DNA of 64,000 nt, from positions 2,356,001 through 2,420,000 of the forward strand of contig NZ_JACCCC010000001.1 in assembly GCF_013408795.1 (NCBI RefSeq), read 5' to 3'. Position 1 is the stretch's first letter; each line of letters starts with the position of its first letter. The DNA is from Spinactinospora alkalitolerans (lineage in GTDB: Bacteria; Actinomycetota; Actinomycetes; Streptosporangiales; Streptosporangiaceae). The notes under the pieces were generated by a model. It searched no databases. It was not told the DNA's origin and saw only the letters and a list, made by a program, of their open reading frames with translations. The position numbers were made by a program, and so were the translations under genes. This document shows, one piece after another, positions 60,519-64,000 of this stretch.

Positions 60519-60751
60519 GTTCACCACTCCTTTCTCTTGGGTTGATGCCTCGGAGCGCGGCGGGGTTCACCGGACGCGCCTGGGAATCCGTTCAACGCCG
60601 CGGCCCCGAGGGCTCGGCCGCGCTCGGCGCCGGTCCCGGCCGCGCGCCGTCAAGGGCCGCCCACCGGTGGATCCGCGCCAATGGAGATTGGGGTTCCGAA
60701 CGCCGGGTAGCGGCGGAGTCCACCTGAAGAGGCAGCGGGGGAGAGACAAGA

Positions 60752-62050
60752 GTGAGTCAGACGAACATCTTCGTGATCGGGCTGGACGAGGCGAACCTGG
60801 ACACGCTGCGGGACGTCCCGCACGCGGCGGACTACCGGTTCCACCCGTTGCTGAACGTCGAGGAGCTCCAGTACGGCGAGATCCCCGTGGCGGACCTGAT
60901 CCGCAAGGCGGAGTCGGAGCTGGACGCCTTCGGCGGGAGTATCGACGCCATCGTCGGCTACTGGGACTTCCCGGTGAGCACGATCGTGCCGATCCTGGCC
61001 GAGCGCTACGGAACGCGCAGCACGAGCCTGGAGTCGGTGGTCAAGTGCGAGCACAAGTACTGGAGCCGGCTGGAGCAGCAGAAGGTGATCGACGAGCATC
61101 CGCGGTTCGCGCTCGTGGACCTCGAAGGCGAGCCGGAGCCGCCGGCGGGCCTGCGGTTCCCGATGTGGCTCAAGCCGGTCAAGTCCTTCTCGTCGGAGCT
61201 GGCCTTCCACGTCGCCGACGAGAAGGAGTTCCGGGAGGCGGTGGCCGAGATCCGCGAGGGCGTCCACCGCATCGGCCGACCGTTCGAGTACATCATGGAC
61301 CGGATGGACCTGCCCCCGGAGATCGCGGCCGCGGGCGGGCAGGCGTGCCTGGCCGAGGAGGCGCTCACGGGCGTGCAGGCCGCGGTCGAGGGCTACGTGT
61401 TCGACGGCGAGATCACCGTGTACGGGGCGCTGGACTCCGTCAACTACCCCGACAGCTCCGTCTTCCTGCGCCACCAGTACCCCTCCCGCCTGCCCCAACC
61501 CGTGGTGCGCCGGCTCAAGGACATCTCCAAGCGGGTGATCGCCCAGATCGGCATGGACTCGGCGACGTTCAGCATCGAGTTCTTCTACGACCCCGAGACC
61601 GAGGAGGTCAACCTGCTGGAGGTCAACCCGCGGCACTCGCAGTCGCACTCCGAGATGTTCGAGTACGTCGACGGCGTGCCCAACCACCACTGCATGATCA
61701 GCCTCGCGCTCGGCCGCGACCCGCGGCTGCCGGACCACAAGGGCAGCTACGACCTGGCCGCGAAGTGGTACTACCGGCGCTTCGCCGACGGCGTGGTACG
61801 GCGCAGGCCGACGCAGGAGGAGGTCGACCGCCTGGAGCAGGAGATCCCCGGCGTGAAGGTCGACCTCGTGCCCCAGGAGGGCGAGCGGCTCTCCGACATG
61901 CCGGGGCAGGACAGCTACAGCTACGAGCTCGCCCACATCTTCGTCGGCGCGGACAGCCAGGCGGAGCTGCAGGCCAAGTACGACCGCTGCGTGGAGGCGC
62001 TGAACTTCGAGTTCGACGAAGTGGCGCCAGGAGAGGAGGACGCCCGTTAA
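60752..62050 (+). CDS. ATP-grasp ligase
   Basis: 432 residues. An N-terminal pre-grasp domain is followed by the ATP-grasp fold: nucleotide Lys in MWLKPVKSFSSELAF, loop FEYIMDRMD, and the metal/ATP site FFYDPETEEVNLLEVNPRHSQSHSEMFEYVDG. ATP-grasp ligases join a carboxylate to an amine or thiol through an acyl phosphate. The C-terminal 90 residues have no known motif. Start GTG 60752 has GGGGGA upstream. Its stop overlaps the ATG of the hydrolase gene (TAATG), so the two are translated together. The product is not known. Confidence 0.85.
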   Translation: MSQTNIFVIGLDEANLDTLRDVPHAADYRFHPLLNVEELQYGEIPVADLIRKAESELDAFGGSIDAIVGYWDFPVSTIVPILAERYGTRSTSLESVVKCEHKYWSRLEQQKVIDEHPRFALVDLEGEPEPPAGLRFPMWLKPVKSFSSELAFHVADEKEFREAVAEIREGVHRIGRPFEYIMDRMDLPPEIAAAGGQACLAEEALTGVQAAVEGYVFDGEITVYGALDSVNYPDSSVFLRHQYPSRLPQPVVRRLKDISKRVIAQIGMDSATFSIEFFYDPETEEVNLLEVNPRHSQSHSEMFEYVDGVPNHHCMISLALGRDPRLPDHKGSYDLAAKWYYRRFADGVVRRRPTQEEVDRLEQEIPGVKVDLVPQEGERLSDMPGQDSYSYELAHIFVGADSQAELQAKYDRCVEALNFEFDEVAPGEEDAR

Positions 62051-64000
62051 TGCGCGAAGTGACCGCCCTGCCCAACGCGATCAAGGAGGAGGAGCACGTC
62101 TGGATCCCGGTCTCCGACGGCACCCGCCTGGCGGCCCGGATCTGGCGTCCGACCTCCTCCGATGACGAGCCCGTTCCGGGCGTGCTGGAGTACATCCCCT
62201 ACCGCAAGCGCGACCTCACCTCGGTGCGCGACTCCATCCACCACCCCTACATCGCCGGGCACGGCTACGCGTGCGTGCGGGTGGACCTGCGCGGCACGGG
62301 GGATTCCGAGGGCGTCCTCGTCGACGAGTACCTGGAGCAGGAGCAGCACGACGCCGAGGACGTGCTGGCGTGGATGGCCGACCAGCCGTGGTGCAACGGC
62401 CGCAACGGGATGATGGGCATCTCCTGGGGCGGCTTCAGCGCGCTCCAGGCCGCGGCCCGGCAGCCGGCCAGCCTGCAGGCGATCGTCATCGCCTCCTTCA
62501 CCGACGACCGCTACGCCGACGACTTCCACTACATGGGCGGCTGCATGCTCTCGGACAACCTCGCCGAGGCGGGCACCATGTTCGCGCACGCCACCTGCCC
62601 GCCCGACCCGGCCCTGGTCGGCGATCGCTGGCGGGACATGTGGCTGGAGCGGATGGAGCACAGCCGCCCGTGGGTCCTGGAGTGGCTGCACCACCAGCGC
62701 CGCGACGACTACTGGCGGCACGCCTCGGTCTGCGAGGACTACCGGGCCGTGCGGTGCCCGGTGCTGGCCTCCAGCGGCTGGGCCGACGGCTACTCCAACG
62801 CGGTGACGCGGCTGCTGGAGTACCTGGACGTGCCGCGCAAGGGGCTGATCGGCCCGTGGTCGCACAAGCTGCCGCACCTCGGGGAGCCCGGTCCGGCGAT
62901 CGGCTACCTGCAGGAGGTCGTGCGCTGGTGGGACCACTGGCTCAAGGACGCGGACAACGGCGCGACGGACGGGCCCATGCTGCAGGCGTGGATGCAGGAG
63001 AGCGTGCCGCCCTCCACCGCCTACGCCGAACGGCCCGGCCGCTGGGTGGGCGAGCCGTCCTGGCCGTCCCCGCACGTCGAGCAGGTGACCCACCCCCTGA
63101 GCAGGCACCGGATCGGAGCGCCGGGCGACGCGATGGAGGAGGCGGAGCTGACGGTGCGGTCGCCCCTGTCCGTGGGCCAGTTCGCCGGCAAGTGGGCCTC
63201 CTACAACGCGCCGCCCGACCTGCCCTACGACCAGCGCGAGGAGGACGGCGGTTCGCTGGTCTTCGACACCGACGTGCTCACCGAGCGCACCGAGATCCTC
63301 GGCTCGCCGACCGTGTACCTCGAAATCGCGGCGAGCGAACCCGTCGCGATGGTGGCCGCGCGGCTGTCGGACGTGGCCCCGGACGGCAGCGCCACCCGGG
63401 TCACCTACGGCCTGCTGAACTTCACCCGCCGGGACAGCTTCGACGAGCCGGAACCGCTCGTCCCCGGCAAGCGCTACCGGGCGGCCGTGCAGCTCAACGG
63501 CGTGGCGCAGGTGTTCCCGCCGGGGCACCGGATCCGGCTGTCGCTGTCGACGTCGTATTGGCCGCTGGCCTGGCCGCCGCCCAGGCCCGTGCTGCTGAGC
63601 GTGTACGCGGGCACCAGCAGCCTGACGCTGCCGGTGCGCCCGACCGGCGAATCCGACGAGACCGGGTCGCGGCCGTTCGGCGAGCCCGAGGGGACGCCGC
63701 CGGCCTCGACCATGCAGGTGAGCCCCGGCGAGCACCACTGGAGGGTGTTCCGCGACCTCGTTGACTACAGCTCGTCGCTGGAGATCGTGAAGGACAACGG
63801 GACGGTGCGCTACGACGGCATCGACCTCGACGTGAGCCGCCGCGCCTACGAGCGCTACGACTCGGTGGCCGGCGACTTCGAATCGGTGCGCGGGGAGTCG
63901 ACGTGGACGATGGGCTTCGCCCGCGGCGACTGGAGCACCCGGACCGTGACCCGCACCGTACTGCGCTCCACCGAGACCGAGTTCGTGCTGCACGCGACGC
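62050..64000 (+). CDS. CocE/NonD family hydrolase (X-Pro dipeptidyl-peptidase-like), 3' end outside
   Basis: About 650 residues are visible before the window ends; the family is about 550-680 long, so little is missing. The alpha/beta hydrolase core has the nucleophile Ser in GISWGGFSAL, Asp in SGWADGYSNAV and His in IGPWSHKLPH. RVDLRGTGDSEG is typical of peptidase S15. The C-terminal X-Pro DAP jelly roll begins at about 350 (LTVRSPLSVGQFAG ... LVFDTDVLTERTEILGSPTVYLEI). There is no signal peptide, so it acts inside the cell. Substrates in the family include cocaine esters, glutaryl amides and X-Pro peptides. Coupling to the ATP-grasp gene suggests one makes and the other cuts or processes an amide. 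Confidence 0.9.
   Translation, partial: MREVTALPNAIKEEEHVWIPVSDGTRLAARIWRPTSSDDEPVPGVLEYIPYRKRDLTSVRDSIHHPYIAGHGYACVRVDLRGTGDSEGVLVDEYLEQEQHDAEDVLAWMADQPWCNGRNGMMGISWGGFSALQAAARQPASLQAIVIASFTDDRYADDFHYMGGCMLSDNLAEAGTMFAHATCPPDPALVGDRWRDMWLERMEHSRPWVLEWLHHQRRDDYWRHASVCEDYRAVRCPVLASSGWADGYSNAVTRLLEYLDVPRKGLIGPWSHKLPHLGEPGPAIGYLQEVVRWWDHWLKDADNGATDGPMLQAWMQESVPPSTAYAERPGRWVGEPSWPSPHVEQVTHPLSRHRIGAPGDAMEEAELTVRSPLSVGQFAGKWASYNAPPDLPYDQREEDGGSLVFDTDVLTERTEILGSPTVYLEIAASEPVAMVAARLSDVAPDGSATRVTYGLLNFTRRDSFDEPEPLVPGKRYRAAVQLNGVAQVFPPGHRIRLSLSTSYWPLAWPPPRPVLLSVYAGTSSLTLPVRPTGESDETGSRPFGEPEGTPPASTMQVSPGEHHWRVFRDLVDYSSSLEIVKDNGTVRYDGIDLDVSRRAYERYDSVAGDFESVRGESTWTMGFARGDWSTRTVTRTVLRSTETEFVLHAT

Overview
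The window is high-GC chromosomal DNA from an actinobacterium. Supporting signs are an RbpA homologue behind a SigR-type promoter (GGAAT-N18-GTT), frequent GTG/TTG starts, a deazaflavin-type nitroreductase, DUF574-type methyltransferases and MsiK-like sugar ATPases. The overall flavour suggests Nocardiopsaceae, but this is inference from gene content only. No rRNA, complete tRNA, transposase, integrase or CRISPR array was recognised.

Layout. 1-8.2 kb: 3' end of a GH3 glycosidase, an acyl-CoA dehydrogenase, and a four-gene sugar ABC operon (ATPase, lipoprotein binding protein, two permeases). The first permease carries a large extracellular insertion with a SdrD-B-like domain. 8.2-17 kb: MsiK-like ATPase, apolipoprotein N-acyltransferase (lnt), FxsA, HAD phosphatase, rbpA, Ddn-type oxidoreductase and a secreted 5'-nucleotidase. 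17-21 kb: kdpE, a frameshifted kdpD and an FkbM methyltransferase; no kdpFABC is present. 21-27 kb: a LacI regulator divergent from a secreted multidomain GH3 enzyme, with three identical palindromic operators between them, then a zinc alcohol dehydrogenase. 27-31 kb: secreted NlpC/P60 peptidase, Gfo/Idh oxidoreductase, luciferase-like oxidoreductase and a DUF574 methyltransferase. 31.6-36.1 kb: convergent GH42 beta-galactosidase and a frameshifted GH36 alpha-galactosidase. 36.5-40 kb: second DUF574 methyltransferase, a zone of gene remnants, and a TetR/MFS efflux pair sharing a 24-bp operator. 40.5-43.6 kb: PTS-type dihydroxyacetone kinase (dhaL, dhaK, dhaM) with an IclR regulator. 43.7-53.5 kb: DUF2157 membrane protein, small secreted protein, methyltransferase, decayed lipoprotein gene, Ser/Thr kinase, small acidic protein, MFS, universal stress protein and aconitase. 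54.2-58.4 kb: a predicted four-carbon acid-sugar operon (KdgT-like permease, DUF1537 kinase, PdxA-like dehydrogenase, GntR regulator). 58.5-64 kb: DUF3072 protein, MerR regulator, remnants, DUF4232 protein, and an ATP-grasp ligase coupled to a CocE-type hydrolase that runs off the window.

Themes. Much of the window serves uptake and hydrolysis of plant-type oligosaccharides (CUT1 ABC transporter, MsiK, GH3, GH42, GH36, LacI). Two pathways converge on dihydroxyacetone phosphate: DhaKLM from dihydroxyacetone, and the predicted D-threonate/D-erythronate-type route. Several genes are broken: kdpD by what looks like loss of one copy of a 7-bp tandem repeat, GH36 by one base, a COG4315-type lipoprotein gene by several shifts, and four fragments. 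A dispersed repeat of about 160-180 bp with inverted ends occurs at least twice, with a partial third copy.
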